A stretch of 64,000 bases of DNA from Caulobacter vibrioides (lineage in GTDB: Bacteria > Pseudomonadota > Alphaproteobacteria > Caulobacterales > Caulobacteraceae), in contig NZ_CP023315.3 of the NCBI RefSeq assembly GCF_002310375.3, forward strand, positions 1,364,001-1,428,000, in the 5' to 3' direction. The number at the start of each line of letters is the position of its first letter. Position 1 is the first letter of the stretch. Below, in pieces: positions 6,987 to 15,376 of this stretch. The notes beneath the pieces were generated by a model. The model did not search any database. It was not told where the DNA came from and saw only the letters and a list, made by a program, of their open reading frames with translations. A program made the position numbers and the translations under genes.

Positions 6987-8204
6987 TTGAGCACCGCGAC
7001 GTCGTCCACCACCTCGCAGCACCACATCATGGGCGTGTACAACCGCGCTCCGCTGGCGTTCGAGCGAGGCCGAGGCGCGCGCCTGATCTCGACCGACGGC
7101 GACGAGTATCTGGACTGCGTGGCGGGGATCGCCACCAACGGTCTGGGCCACGCCCATCCGGCCCTGGTCGAGGTGCTCAAAGCCCAGTCCGAGAAGCTCT
7201 GGCACGTCTCGAACATCTACCGGATCCCCGAGCAGGAAGTCCTGGCCGACGCCCTGTGCGCCAACACGTTCGCTGACGTGGTGTTCTTCACCAACTCGGG
7301 CACCGAAGCCGTCGAGTGCGCGCTGAAGACGGCGCGCAAGTACCACTCGGCCAACGGCCAACCCGAGCGCATCGACATCTATGGCTTCGACGGCTCGTTC
7401 CACGGCCGCACCTACGCCGCGGTCAACGCCTCGGGCAATCCCAGCTATGTCGACGGCTTTGGCCCGCGCCTGCCGGGCTACAGCCAGCTGACCTTCGGCG
7501 ATCACGACGCCATCAAGGCCGCGATCACCAGCCCGACCACGGCGGCGATCATCGTCGAGCCGGTGCAGGGCGAGGGCGGCGCGCGCTCGATCCCGACGCA
7601 CTGCCTCGTGGGCCTGCGCCAGATGTGCGACGAGCATGGCGTGCTGCTGATCTATGACGAAGTCCAATGCGGCATGGGCCGGACGGGCAAGCTCTTCGCC
7701 TATGAGTGGGCCGAGGGCGGCGAGCCGCACATCATGGCGGTGGCCAAGGCCCTGGGCGGCGGTTTCCCGATCGGCGCGTGCCTGGCCACCACCGAGGCGG
7801 CCAAGGGCATGACGGTCGCGGCGCACGGCTCGACCTTCGGCGGCAACCCGCTGGCCATGGCCGTGGGCAAGGCGGCGCTGGACATCATCAAGTCGCCCGA
7901 GACGCTGGACAACGTGAAGACCGTCGCGGGCTTCTTCACCCAGCAACTGAACGGCCTCAAGGACCGCTTCCCGGACGTCATCGTCGACGTGCGCGGCAAG
8001 GGCCTGCTGATCGGCGTCAAGCTGATCCCGAACAACCGCGACTTCATGGTCCTGGCGCGCGATGAAAAGCTTCTCATCGCCGGCGGCGGGGACAACTGCG
8101 TGCGCCTGTTGCCGCCGTTGAACCTGACCATCGAGGAGGCCAGCGAGGCGATCGCCAAGCTCGAAAAGGCTTGCGAGGCTGCACGCGCCAAGGCCGTCGC
8201 CTAG
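6987..8204 (+). CDS. argD: Acetylornithine aminotransferase
   Basis: A 405-aa class-III PLP aminotransferase that converts N-acetylglutamate semialdehyde to N-acetylornithine in arginine synthesis. Such enzymes often also act as succinyldiaminopimelate aminotransferase. Visible are YNRAPLAFERGRGARLIS, FTNSGTEAVECALKTARKY, FHGRTYAAVNASG, EPVQGEGG, the LIYDEVQCGMGRTGK block and the PLP lysine in AVAKALGGGFPIGA. I choose the TTG at 6987 because GGGAGG lies 6 nt upstream. A longer reading from 6906 would start before the predicted transcription start. argF follows in the same direction. Confidence 0.95.
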   Translation: MSTATSSTTSQHHIMGVYNRAPLAFERGRGARLISTDGDEYLDCVAGIATNGLGHAHPALVEVLKAQSEKLWHVSNIYRIPEQEVLADALCANTFADVVFFTNSGTEAVECALKTARKYHSANGQPERIDIYGFDGSFHGRTYAAVNASGNPSYVDGFGPRLPGYSQLTFGDHDAIKAAITSPTTAAIIVEPVQGEGGARSIPTHCLVGLRQMCDEHGVLLIYDEVQCGMGRTGKLFAYEWAEGGEPHIMAVAKALGGGFPIGACLATTEAAKGMTVAAHGSTFGGNPLAMAVGKAALDIIKSPETLDNVKTVAGFFTQQLNGLKDRFPDVIVDVRGKGLLIGVKLIPNNRDFMVLARDEKLLIAGGGDNCVRLLPPLNLTIEEASEAIAKLEKACEAARAKAVA

Positions 8205-8227
8205 AACCCACCCTTTTTCCGACCTTC

Positions 8228-8300
8228 CCGGCGAAAGCCGGGACCCAGATCAAGCCCGCCTAGTTCCCGGATAACTCTGGGCCCCGGCATTCGCCGGGGA
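8228..8300. repeat. Palindromic intergenic repeat between argD and argF (CCCGGCGAA type)
   Basis: CCCGGCGAAAGCCGGGACCCAGAT at the left is mirrored by ACTCTGGGCCCCGGCATTCGCCGGGGA at the right, so the whole block can fold into a long imperfect hairpin. Related copies are at 26224-26348 and, shortened, at 41410-41432. Confidence 0.65.
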
Positions 8301-8321
8301 GGCGGGGATAGGGATCGTCCG

Positions 8322-9257
8322 ATGACTCAACCCCGCCACTTCATCGACCTGTGGAAGCTGGACGGCGCGACCCTGCGCCTGCTGCTGGACGACGCCCACG
8401 CCCGCAAGACCGCCCGCAAGGGCTGGCCGCAGGGTAAGGTCGACGCCGACGCGCCGGCCAAGGACCGGGTGCTGTCGATGATCTTCCAGAAGAACTCGAC
8501 CCGCACGCGCTTCTCGTTCGACGCGGCGATGCGCCAGCTGGGCGGCAGTGCGATCATCTCGACGTCCAACGACATGCAGCTGGGCCGGGGCGAGACCATC
8601 GAGGACACCGCCAAGGTGCTCTCGCGCATGGTCGATGCGGTGATGATCCGCGCCAACAGTCATGCCGACGTCGAGCGCTTCGCCCAGGTCTCGACCGTGC
8701 CGGTGATCAACGGCCTGACCGACAAGAGCCATCCCTGCCAGATCATGGCCGACATCCTCACCATCGAGGAGCATCGCGGCCCGATCGCCGGCAAGACCAT
8801 CGCCTGGGTCGGCGACGGCAACAATGTCTGCTCCAGCTTCATCCACGCCGCGCCGCTGCTGGGCTTTGAGCTGAAGATCGCCTGTCCGGCGGTCTATCAC
8901 GCCGACCTGCACGATCTGGCTCGCGCCGAAGGGCTGCAGGGCCGGGTCAGCATGACCACCGATCCCAAGGCCGCCGTCAGCGGCGCCGATGTGGTGGTGG
9001 CCGACACCTGGGTCTCGATGGGCGACACCGACCATGACCAGCGCCTGGCCGCGCTCGAGCCCTATCAGGTCGACGATAGGCTGATGGATCTGGCCGCCGC
9101 CAACGGCGTGTTCCTGCACTGCCTGCCGGCGCACCGGGGCGAAGAGGTCACCGACGCCGTGCTGGACGGCCCGCGCTCGCTGGTCTGGGATGAGGCCGAA
9201 AACCGCATCCACGCCCAGAAGTCGGTTCTGGCCTGGTGCTTCGGCGCGATCGGATAG
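8322..9257 (+). CDS. argF: Ornithine carbamoyltransferase
   Basis: A 311-aa catabolic/anabolic OTCase family enzyme forming citrulline from ornithine and carbamoyl phosphate. The carbamoyl-phosphate loop [11 protein letters not shown] is present, as are the [11 protein letters not shown] region, the ornithine-binding DTWVSMG segment and the C-terminal [11 protein letters not shown] with the catalytic Cys. Length is typical. It follows argD by 117 bp with a palindromic repeat between, so it may share the argD transcript or have its own promoter. Confidence 0.96.
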   Translation: MTQPRHFIDLWKLDGATLRLLLDDAHARKTARKGWPQGKVDADAPAKDRVLSMIFQKNSTRTRFSFDAAMRQLGGSAIISTSNDMQLGRGETIEDTAKVLSRMVDAVMIRANSHADVERFAQVSTVPVINGLTDKSHPCQIMADILTIEEHRGPIAGKTIAWVGDGNNVCSSFIHAAPLLGFELKIACPAVYHADLHDLARAEGLQGRVSMTTDPKAAVSGADVVVADTWVSMGDTDHDQRLAALEPYQVDDRLMDLAAANGVFLHCLPAHRGEEVTDAVLDGPRSLVWDEAENRIHAQKSVLAWCFGAIG

Positions 9258-9473
9258 GGTCACCGGCCAGCGCCGGTTGGTAAACGCTGGCCGGTTTCGC
9301 CGTCGCGTATGGGCAAAAGCGGCGGCGGCCCCAAGTGAGTCTGAATCCCCTGTTATCGCAACGAGGCGTTCGGTCGCACGCACCCAATCTCGGGATGCCT
9401 GGGGCGAGGCCCCGCGCGATGCTGGCGCTGATCGGGCTCGCAATTTCGTCAGAACCGCCTATCTAGCCTCCCC

Positions 9474-10397
9474 ATGACCGACATCGCATCCGACACCGGC
9501 GTCCTAGACGACGTCGTTTCCGCGTTTCAGATCGAGAACCTGCCCGTACGCGGCCGGGTCGTGCGCCTTGGCGCGGCGATCGACGAGGTGCTGACGCGCC
9601 ACGACTATCCCGAGCCGGTGGCCAACCTGCTGGGCGAGGCCTGCGCCCTGGCGGCCCTGGTCGGGTCGAGCCTGAAGTTCGAGGGGCGCCTGATCGTCCA
9701 GGCTCAGGGCGATGGCCCGGTGCGCTATGTCGTGGTCGATTACGACACCAGCGGCGGCTTGCGCGGCTACTGCCGGTTCGATCCGGAAGAGGTGGCGGCG
9801 GTCTCGGAAGGGTTCGCGCGACCGGGGGCGAAAACCCTGTTGGGCGGCGGCGTGTTCATCATGACCCTGGACCAGGGGGCGGACATGGACCGCTACCAGG
9901 GCGTGACGCCGATCGAGGGCGAGACCCTGGCCCTATGCGCTGAGCAGTACTTCGCCCAGTCAGAGCAGACGCCGACTCGCGTCCGCTTGGCGGTCGGTCA
10001 GGTCGACACCGGCGACGGGCCTCACTGGCGCGCTGGCGGCATGCTGATCCAGGTCATCGCCGGCGATCAGACGCGCGGCGAAACCCAGGACGCATGGACG
10101 CACGTGCAGGCGTTCTTCGAGACGATCGGCGAGGATGAGTTGATCGACCCGACCGTCTCGACCCCGACGCTGCTCTGGCGCCTGTTCAACGAGGACGGCG
10201 TGCGACTGCTGGACGAGAAGCCGCTGCGCGCCTTCTGCCGTTGCTCGGAAGACCGCATCGGCGTGGTGATGGACTCGTTCTCGCCCGAGGAGGTCACCGA
10301 GATGATCGAGCCGGACGGCAAGATCCACGTGACCTGTGAATATTGCTCGCGGACCTACAAGCTGGACCCGCCGACGGCGGAGAGCCCGTCGGTCTGA
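9474..10397 (+). CDS. hslO: Redox-activated chaperone Hsp33
   Basis: A 307-aa Hsp33 holdase that is switched on by oxidative unfolding. The N-terminal domain is conserved, and the C-terminal zinc centre is complete: CxC in FCRCSEDRIG, then CxxC in VTCEYCSRTYKLDP. The region EEVTEMIEPDGKIHVTCEYC is a family hallmark. Two GANTC motifs lie about 130 bp upstream (9337-9347). A strong terminator follows, so hslO probably ends the arg-hsl transcription unit or is monocistronic. Confidence 0.96.
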   Translation: MTDIASDTGVLDDVVSAFQIENLPVRGRVVRLGAAIDEVLTRHDYPEPVANLLGEACALAALVGSSLKFEGRLIVQAQGDGPVRYVVVDYDTSGGLRGYCRFDPEEVAAVSEGFARPGAKTLLGGGVFIMTLDQGADMDRYQGVTPIEGETLALCAEQYFAQSEQTPTRVRLAVGQVDTGDGPHWRAGGMLIQVIAGDQTRGETQDAWTHVQAFFETIGEDELIDPTVSTPTLLWRLFNEDGVRLLDEKPLRAFCRCSEDRIGVVMDSFSPEEVTEMIEPDGKIHVTCEYCSRTYKLDPPTAESPSV

Positions 10398-10418
10398 CGG
10401 GGCGAACCTTGAAATAAG

Positions 10419-10457
10419 AATGGCCGGCTCTTGTGTCAGAGCCGGCCATTTCCTTTT
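10419..10457 (+). terminator. Intrinsic terminator after hslO
   Basis: A 12-bp perfect stem (ATGGCCGGCTCT with AGAGCCGGCCAT, loop TGTGTC) is followed by TTCCTTTTCT, starting about 20 nt after the hslO stop. Confidence 0.85.
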
Positions 10458-10528
10458 CTAGACAAGCCTTCGATTTACGGGGGCAAGCTGGTTCCGGCGG
10501 TTCCGCCGCCCCCTAAACCCGACGCGCT

Positions 10529-10963
10529 CTAGAAGCCGCAACCTGTGCTCTTCCAGCCAGCCCTGAACGCGTCAGCGTTTTCCGGAGTCTCGAGGGTGGC
10601 GACGCCGGGACGGGCGATGAAGCGGCGCTTTTCGGTCTCGCCCGAGGCGGCGATACTGTCGACGACGCCGCAGACAACCATGACCTTCTGGTAGCGGCCA
10701 GTGCGGATGCCTCTCAGCTCGGCGGTTTCCGGGTTGGCCAGCTTTATGGCGATGGCCTTCTCGATCTGCGGCATCAACCTGTCGACACGCGCTCGCTGGG
10801 AAGGGGTTTGGAAATCCACGCGGCCGCGCCCGATATCCACCTTAGGGGTCAGGACGACGCCTTGGTGCATGTAGTGCTGCCTGGCGATTGCTGACTGCGC
10901 CATGGCCTGCGGCGCAAAAGCGATGGTGAGGACAAAAGCGCAGATAGAGGTCCGGATGAGCAT
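10529..10963 (-). CDS. Small secreted protein of unknown function
   Basis: About 144 aa with a clear Sec signal peptide (MLIRTSICAFVLTIAFAPQA, then MAQS). The mature part includes QTPSQRARVDRLMPQIEKAI and ends in a Cys-containing tail (WKSTGCGF). A second Cys (VVCGVVDS) could pair with it in the periplasm. I do not recognise a family. I take ATG at 10963, where GAGG lies 10 nt upstream; a TTG 6 nt further upstream is also possible. It is transcribed alone, towards the hslO terminator. Confidence 0.65.
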   Translation of the reverse strand: MLIRTSICAFVLTIAFAPQAMAQSAIARQHYMHQGVVLTPKVDIGRGRVDFQTPSQRARVDRLMPQIEKAIAIKLANPETAELRGIRTGRYQKVMVVCGVVDSIAASGETEKRRFIARPGVATLETPENADAFRAGWKSTGCGF

Positions 10964-11036
10964 GAGCAATGCACCTCAGAGCTTATCCGTCAACGCTCTA
11001 CCTATCCGCGTCTAGTGTCAATTACCCCTCAACCGA

Positions 11037-11468
11037 TCAGTTCAGCTTCATCGCCGCGCCGGGCAGGTGCAGCGAGAACTCGGGGATCTCCACGTCGAAC
11101 AGGTCTCCCTCGTGGGTGACCATCTGGTAGCTGCCCCGCATCGCGCCCGACGGCGTGGGGAGCGGGCAGTTCGAGACGTAGCGGAACGCCTCGCGCGGCT
11201 TCAGTTCGGGCTGCTCGCCGACCACGCCGCTGCCCTCGACTTCGTTCACGCGATTGAAGGCGTCGGTGATCGTCCAGCGGCGCGCGATCAGCGTGACCGT
11301 CTCGTCGCCGTGGTTCTCGATCTCGACGGTGTAGGACCACAGATACAGGCCCTGCTCGGGAGAGCTTTCCTCGGCCGCATAGGTGGGGAACACGCGCACG
11401 ACGATGTCGCGCGTGCGGGCCTCATAGGCGGCGCTGTCGCTGCCCCGGCGGCGTCTCATGCGTTGCAT
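11037..11468 (-). CDS. apaG: ApaG domain protein
   Basis: About 143 aa with the whole ApaG/DUF525 beta-sandwich: PEQGLYLWSYTVEIENHGDE, TVTLIARRWTITDA, VEGSGVVGEQPELKPREAFR, YVSNCPLPTPSGAMRGSYQM. ApaG proteins are small cytoplasmic proteins linked to Co2+/Mg2+ tolerance and Ap4A metabolism; the molecular activity is unsettled. The Arg-rich N-terminus makes the exact start uncertain (11468 or 11459; a longer reading would overlap metZ). It follows metZ by about 13 bp and is probably cotranscribed with it. Confidence 0.93.
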   Translation of the reverse strand: MQRMRRRRGSDSAAYEARTRDIVVRVFPTYAAEESSPEQGLYLWSYTVEIENHGDETVTLIARRWTITDAFNRVNEVEGSGVVGEQPELKPREAFRYVSNCPLPTPSGAMRGSYQMVTHEGDLFDVEIPEFSLHLPGAAMKLN

Positions 11469-11481
11469 GGGCGGGGAGGTC

Positions 11482-12666
11482 TCACGCCTGATCGAGCGCA
11501 CGGATCACATCCCGCTTGAGATCTTCCACGCTCTCCAGGCCCACCGACAGGCGCACGCCGCCTTCGGTGACGCCCAGCGACGGGCGTTCGGCCTCGGGGA
11601 CCGAGCGGTGGGTGGTGGTCGGCGGGTGCGTGGCCATCGACTTGGCGTCGCCGAGGTTGTTGGAGATGTCGACGATCTCCAGCGCGTTCAGGAACTTGAA
11701 GGCGGCTTCGCGGCTGCCCAGGTCCAGCGCGATCACGGTGCCGCCGCCGGTCATCTGGGCCTTGGCGACGTTGTGGCCGGGGTGATCGGCGCGGAACGGA
11801 TAGAGCACCGTCTGCACCTTCTTGTGCTCGGCGATGGTGTTGGCCAGGGCGAAAGCGCTGTCGGCCTGGCGGCGCACCCGCAGATCCAGGGTCTCGAGAC
11901 CCTTGAGCATCACCCAGGCGTTGAAAGGCGACAGCGACGGGCCGGTGTGGCGCAGGCTGTCACGGTAGAATTCCTCGTTGATCGCCTCGCTGGTCAGGAT
12001 AGCCCCGCCCAGCACGCGGCCCTGGCCGTCGATATGCTTGGTGGCCGAATAGACGACGACGTCGGCGCCCAGTTCCAGCGGCTTCTGGAAGATCGGGGTG
12101 GCGAACACGTTGTCGACGATGACCTTGGCGCCGACCGCGTGGGCCAGTTCCGACACCGCGCGGATGTCGGTGATCTCCAGCACCGGGTTCGAGGGCGTTT
12201 CGACCAGCACCGCCTTGGTGTTGGGCCGCATCGCCGCTTCCCAGGCCTTGGGGTCGGTGGCGTCGACAAAGGTGGTCTCGACGCCAAAGCGCGGCAGCCA
12301 CTCGCTGACGATCCAGCGGCACGAGCCAAAGAGCGCGCGACCGGCCACGACGTGGTCGCCGGCGCGAACCAGGCCCATCAGGGCGGCGTGAATCGAGGCC
12401 ATGCCGGTGGCCTGGGCGCGACAGACCTCGGCGCCTTCCAGCAGGGCGAGGCGATCCTCGAACATCTTCACGGTCGGATTGTTGAACCGCGAATAGACGA
12501 ACCCGGGATCTTCGCCGGCGAAGCGGCGGTCGGCGCCCTCGGCGCTGTCATAGGTGAAGCCTTGCGTCAGGTAGAGCGCCTCGGCGGTCTCCATGAACTG
12601 AGAGCGGGCGATCCCCCCACGGATCAATTTCGTCGCGACGTCCCAGTCTTTCGGGTTCTCGGCCAC
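11482..12666 (-). CDS. metZ: O-succinylhomoserine sulfhydrylase
   Basis: A 394-aa Cys/Met-metabolism PLP enzyme that makes homocysteine directly from O-succinyl- (or acetyl-) homoserine and sulfide. Family motifs include YSRFNNPTVKMFEDRLALLE, ATGMASIHAAL, VETPSNPVLEITDI, the PLP lysine in YSATKHIDGQGRVLGG and the C-terminal VRLSVGLES. The TKHIDGQGR variant is typical of metZ rather than metB or metC. apaG follows. I looked for a SAM riboswitch in the 175-bp upstream gap and found none. Confidence 0.94.
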   Translation of the reverse strand: MAENPKDWDVATKLIRGGIARSQFMETAEALYLTQGFTYDSAEGADRRFAGEDPGFVYSRFNNPTVKMFEDRLALLEGAEVCRAQATGMASIHAALMGLVRAGDHVVAGRALFGSCRWIVSEWLPRFGVETTFVDATDPKAWEAAMRPNTKAVLVETPSNPVLEITDIRAVSELAHAVGAKVIVDNVFATPIFQKPLELGADVVVYSATKHIDGQGRVLGGAILTSEAINEEFYRDSLRHTGPSLSPFNAWVMLKGLETLDLRVRRQADSAFALANTIAEHKKVQTVLYPFRADHPGHNVAKAQMTGGGTVIALDLGSREAAFKFLNALEIVDISNNLGDAKSMATHPPTTTHRSVPEAERPSLGVTEGGVRLSVGLESVEDLKRDVIRALDQA

Positions 12667-12841
12667 GGCCCCGCCTCCTACGCAAAAACGCGCGCATAAG
12701 GAGCGGGGGAGGGGGCGGGGTCAAGCCAGAACGCCTGCCAGAGCGTCAGAGAATTGTCATAGGGGAAAAGTGTGGTGTCACAGGCGAGCGCCATTCGCTC
12801 GCGCCTTGCGTTTGCGGCCGGGTTTGGCGAGTGTCGCGCCG

Positions 12842-13867
12842 ATGACCGACGCCCATTCCGCAGGGATTCTGCCCTGCCAGACCATCGAAGAGCTGATCGC
12901 CCAGGAGGCCATCACCTCAGCTACGCCGTTCGACGTCGACCAGGTGCAACCCGCCAGCCTCGACCTGCGGCTGGGCGCCCGCGCCTGGCGTGTGCGCGCC
13001 TCGTTCCTGCCGGGCCTGGCTCGCAAGGTGCCCGAGCGTCTGAAGGACGTGGCCATGCACGAGCTGGACCTGACCAAGGGCGCGGTGCTGGAGAAGGGCT
13101 GCGTTTACATCGCCGAGATCCAGGAACGCCTGGCCTTGCCGATGACCGTGTCCGCGCGCGGCAACCCCAAGAGCTCAACCGGCCGGGTCGATGTCTTCGT
13201 GCGCCTGCTCACCGACCATAGCCGCGCCTTTGACGACGTGGACCCTGGCTATACCGGCCCGCTGTATATGGAGATCGCGCCGCAGACCTTTTCGGTTCTG
13301 GTTCGGGCCGGCACGCGCCTGAACCAGCTGCGCCTGAAGCGCGGCGAGCCGGCCAAGCTGGCCACCCGCAGCGTCGGGGTGGAGCTGCTGTCCGAGACCG
13401 GGATTGTCGGCTTCCGCGGGCGTCGCCACGCCGGTGTCGTGGATCTCGACCACGAGGATGGCCACGACCCGCGCGACTACTGGGAACCGCTTGAGGCTCG
13501 CCACGGCGAACTTCTGCTGGATCCGGGCGAATTCTACATTCTCGCCAGCAAGGACAACATCGAGATTCCGGTGATGGAGGCGGCCGAGATGACGCCGATC
13601 GATCCGTCAGTCGGCGAGTTCCGCGTCCACTACGCCGGGTTCTTTGATCCCGGCTTTGGCACCGAGGAGGCCGCAGCCGTCGGCTCCAAGGGCGTGCTGG
13701 AGGTGCGCAGCCACGAAACGCCGTTCCTGCTGGAGGACGGCCAGACGGTTGCGCGTCTCGTCTACGAACCGCTGACCGCTCGCCCGGCGCGGCTGTACGG
13801 TGAGGGCGGGTCGCACTACCAGCGGCAAGGCCTCAAATTGTCCAAGCACTTCAAGGCTTGGCGCTAA
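12842..13867 (+). CDS. Tandem-domain 2'-deoxycytidine 5'-triphosphate deaminase family protein
   Basis: A 341-aa protein of the long alphaproteobacterial dCTP deaminase family (DCD), about twice the length of the classic roughly 190-aa enzyme. Each half resembles the dUTPase/dCTP-deaminase fold. The N-terminal half has VQPASLDLRLGARAWRVRAS and VSARGNPKSSTGRVDVFVRL; the C-terminal half has LDPGEFYILASKDNIEIPV and HYAGFFDPGFGTEE. The expected reaction is dCTP to dUTP plus ammonia for thymidylate supply. The start ATG at 12842 lies downstream of a non-conserved in-frame extension. It is divergent from metZ. Confidence 0.85.
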   Translation: MTDAHSAGILPCQTIEELIAQEAITSATPFDVDQVQPASLDLRLGARAWRVRASFLPGLARKVPERLKDVAMHELDLTKGAVLEKGCVYIAEIQERLALPMTVSARGNPKSSTGRVDVFVRLLTDHSRAFDDVDPGYTGPLYMEIAPQTFSVLVRAGTRLNQLRLKRGEPAKLATRSVGVELLSETGIVGFRGRRHAGVVDLDHEDGHDPRDYWEPLEARHGELLLDPGEFYILASKDNIEIPVMEAAEMTPIDPSVGEFRVHYAGFFDPGFGTEEAAAVGSKGVLEVRSHETPFLLEDGQTVARLVYEPLTARPARLYGEGGSHYQRQGLKLSKHFKAWR

Positions 13868-14203
13868 GGTCCTCTGACTTGGGGCGATAGGTCGCGGCCC
13901 GGGTTACGGGCCGGGTAACCGAGATGCGGTTTGCTGGGCGCGTGCTTTTACACGGGCCTTTTGGCGATGTCGCGTGACGCTCCGCAGGGACGATCGGATC
14001 AGCCGTCGGCGCGCGCCCTCGGACGGGAACGGCGGCGCGCCGTGTCCGACGACCTGTCGCAGGGGGTGTCGCGCGTCAACGCGCCGCAACCACATCTAGT
14101 GGACACTCTGTGCGGTTACACAAATCCTAGTCGTCGTTCTCCGGGGGCGCGACTCAGTCCCGTCCCGAGCGGAGGGTGGCGCAGGTTCCTACGGAGGCCC
14201 TTC
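13868..14203. other. Non-coding gap with a small palindrome
   Basis: These 336 bases lie between the deaminase gene and the next small gene. The plus frame stays open from 13931 but its translation is Arg/Pro/Ser-rich with no recognisable fold, so I treat it as untranslated. GGTTAC (13902-13907) and GTAACC (13915-13920) form an inverted repeat just after the deaminase stop. I see no RNA gene. Confidence 0.5.
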
Positions 14204-14506
14204 TTGGCCCGCATCGTCCATGACCCGTTCCTGATCCTTCAAGGCCGCGTCGAGGCCTGGGATCGCTGCGCGCGGATCCCCGGCTGCGACAAGTCCGTGT
14301 GGCGTCAGGACGCCGAGGGACGTGTCATCCGCTGGTCCGATTTTGGCGATCGCTTCTCACGCTATGGCTGGGAGGTGATGGCGTTGCCAGCGACCGGCGT
14401 CCTGGGTCGCGCCTTGGCGCGGCGGCGACTCGTGGCGGTCCATTGGCGCGGTCTGACGGGCGGCGCCCTGCGAGAAGATCCCTTCCTGGGCCGTCGCGCC
14501 GCCTGA
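14204..14506 (+). CDS. Small hypothetical protein
   Basis: A 100-aa cytoplasmic protein beginning at TTG 14204, which has an excellent GGAGG 6-7 nt upstream. The core (VEAWDRCARIPGCDKSVWRQ, then DAEGRVIRWSDFGDRFSRYG) reads as a compact acidic/aromatic domain and is clearly more protein-like than the upstream in-frame extension. The C-terminus is Arg-rich. I do not recognise a family. It stands alone just ahead of the XRE/membrane operon, separated from it by the operator array. Confidence 0.6.
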   Translation: MARIVHDPFLILQGRVEAWDRCARIPGCDKSVWRQDAEGRVIRWSDFGDRFSRYGWEVMALPATGVLGRALARRRLVAVHWRGLTGGALREDPFLGRRAA

Positions 14507-14541
14507 AACATCAAGCAGATCCGTCATTTAGTCTTGCTCGC

Positions 14542-14624
14542 ATGACAAAATGACAACTACGCTTGACATGATGGCGCGAATGCATGACAAACATCCTTGT
14601 CATTTCGACGAGGAGGCTTGTCAT
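14542..14624. promoter_or_regulatory. ATGACAA heptamer array (predicted XRE operator)
   Basis: Five copies of ATGACAA or its complement occur in 83 bp: direct at 14542-14548, 14550-14556 and 14584-14590, inverted (TTGTCAT) at 14597-14603 and 14618-14624. The third and fourth form the perfect palindrome ATGACAAACATCCTTGTCAT. The last copy overlaps the ATG of the first operon gene. TTGACA at 14572-14577 could be a -35 element inside the array. The natural candidate binder is the 64-aa XRE regulator encoded in the operon. Confidence 0.7.
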
Positions 14625-14886
14625 GAAGAAGAACGCTCAACGCACCCCCGCCACGCGTGCCCAGAAGCTGGCGATCGGCATGGCCGCCAGCTCCGGCTCG
14701 CTTGTGGTCGCGATCAGCGCGGCGCGTGAGATGGGCGGGCCGCTTCTGGCGGTCGGCCTGGCCCTGGCGATCGCCGCGCTGTGGGCGACCTTGTTCCTGG
14801 TCCTGCGTGAGCGCCCGTCGAAGGGCCCCAACGACAGCTCGAAGACCGAGCAGGACGGCGCCGTCGAAGCGCTGGCCGCCCTCTAG
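14623..14886 (+). CDS. Small two-helix membrane protein, first gene of XRE/membrane operon
   Basis: An 87-aa protein with a basic N-terminus (KKNAQRTPATRAQK) and two hydrophobic helices, IGMAASSGSLVVAISAA and GGPLLAVGLALAIAALWATL, then a polar tail (KGPNDSSKTEQDGAVEALAAL). The start ATG 14623 has GAGGAGG 6 nt upstream. An ATG at 14584 would run through the operator array and is rejected. No family is recognised. It heads a run of membrane-protein genes. Confidence 0.75.
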   Translation: MKKNAQRTPATRAQKLAIGMAASSGSLVVAISAAREMGGPLLAVGLALAIAALWATLFLVLRERPSKGPNDSSKTEQDGAVEALAAL

Positions 14887-14914
14887 TCGCCCGATACTGA
14901 GCAAGGTTTTCACG

Positions 14915-15352
14915 ATGAGCGAACAATCCGGAACCCAGGCCCGCCGCCAGGCGATCGCCCTGCGCCTTCTCGTCGGCAGCGCCCTTCTGGGGGCGGTCGT
15001 CGGGGCGGGGCTCGCGCTCCTGGAGGAAATGGGCGTCACGCCGCCCGCTAGCTTCCTGGGTTACGGCCTCTTGGCGTTGGCCCCCGTCATGCTCGTGATC
15101 TCGGTGATCTACTGGCGAAACATCGATGAAGCCGCGCGCGAGGCCCACAAGTTCGCCTGGTTCTGGGGCGGATCGGGCGCGATCCTGATCGCGGCGCCGC
15201 TGGCCATGCTGGTTGGAGACGCCCGCCTGACGGCCCTGGCCGGCCCGCATTCGCCCTCGGAGTGGTTCGCGATCGGCGTGTTCAGCCTGCTGGTCTTCCA
15301 GCTCGCCGCCTACGGGCTGGTCTGGGCCATCTGGTGGCTGCGCCAGCGCTGA
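14915..15352 (+). CDS. Four-helix membrane protein with C-terminal DExxR motif
   Basis: A 145-aa integral membrane protein with about four segments (LLVGSALLGAVVGAGLALL, YGLLALAPVMLVISVIYW, GGSGAILIAAPLAMLVG, WFAIGVFSLLVFQLAAYGLV). Between helices 2 and 3 is RNIDEAAREAHKFA, which aligns with EEPDEFERAVHVEA and RSDEFMRRAMGESA in the next two membrane proteins of the operon, suggesting paralogy. It ends in LRQR. Start ATG 14915, weak AAGG upstream. Function unknown. Confidence 0.78.
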   Translation: MSEQSGTQARRQAIALRLLVGSALLGAVVGAGLALLEEMGVTPPASFLGYGLLALAPVMLVISVIYWRNIDEAAREAHKFAWFWGGSGAILIAAPLAMLVGDARLTALAGPHSPSEWFAIGVFSLLVFQLAAYGLVWAIWWLRQR

Positions 15353-15376
15353 CTGGACCCGGAAAAGGAGTTTCCG

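Noticed and set aside
12667..12841. SAM riboswitch ahead of metZ
   Set aside because: I looked on the minus strand for SAM-II or SAH-type conserved blocks and found no GCUAAA-type core or convincing pseudoknot.
13931..14203. N-terminal extension of the small protein at 14204
   Set aside because: Translation is Arg/Ser/Pro-rich and unlike a protein; a strong GGAGG site supports TTG 14204 instead.
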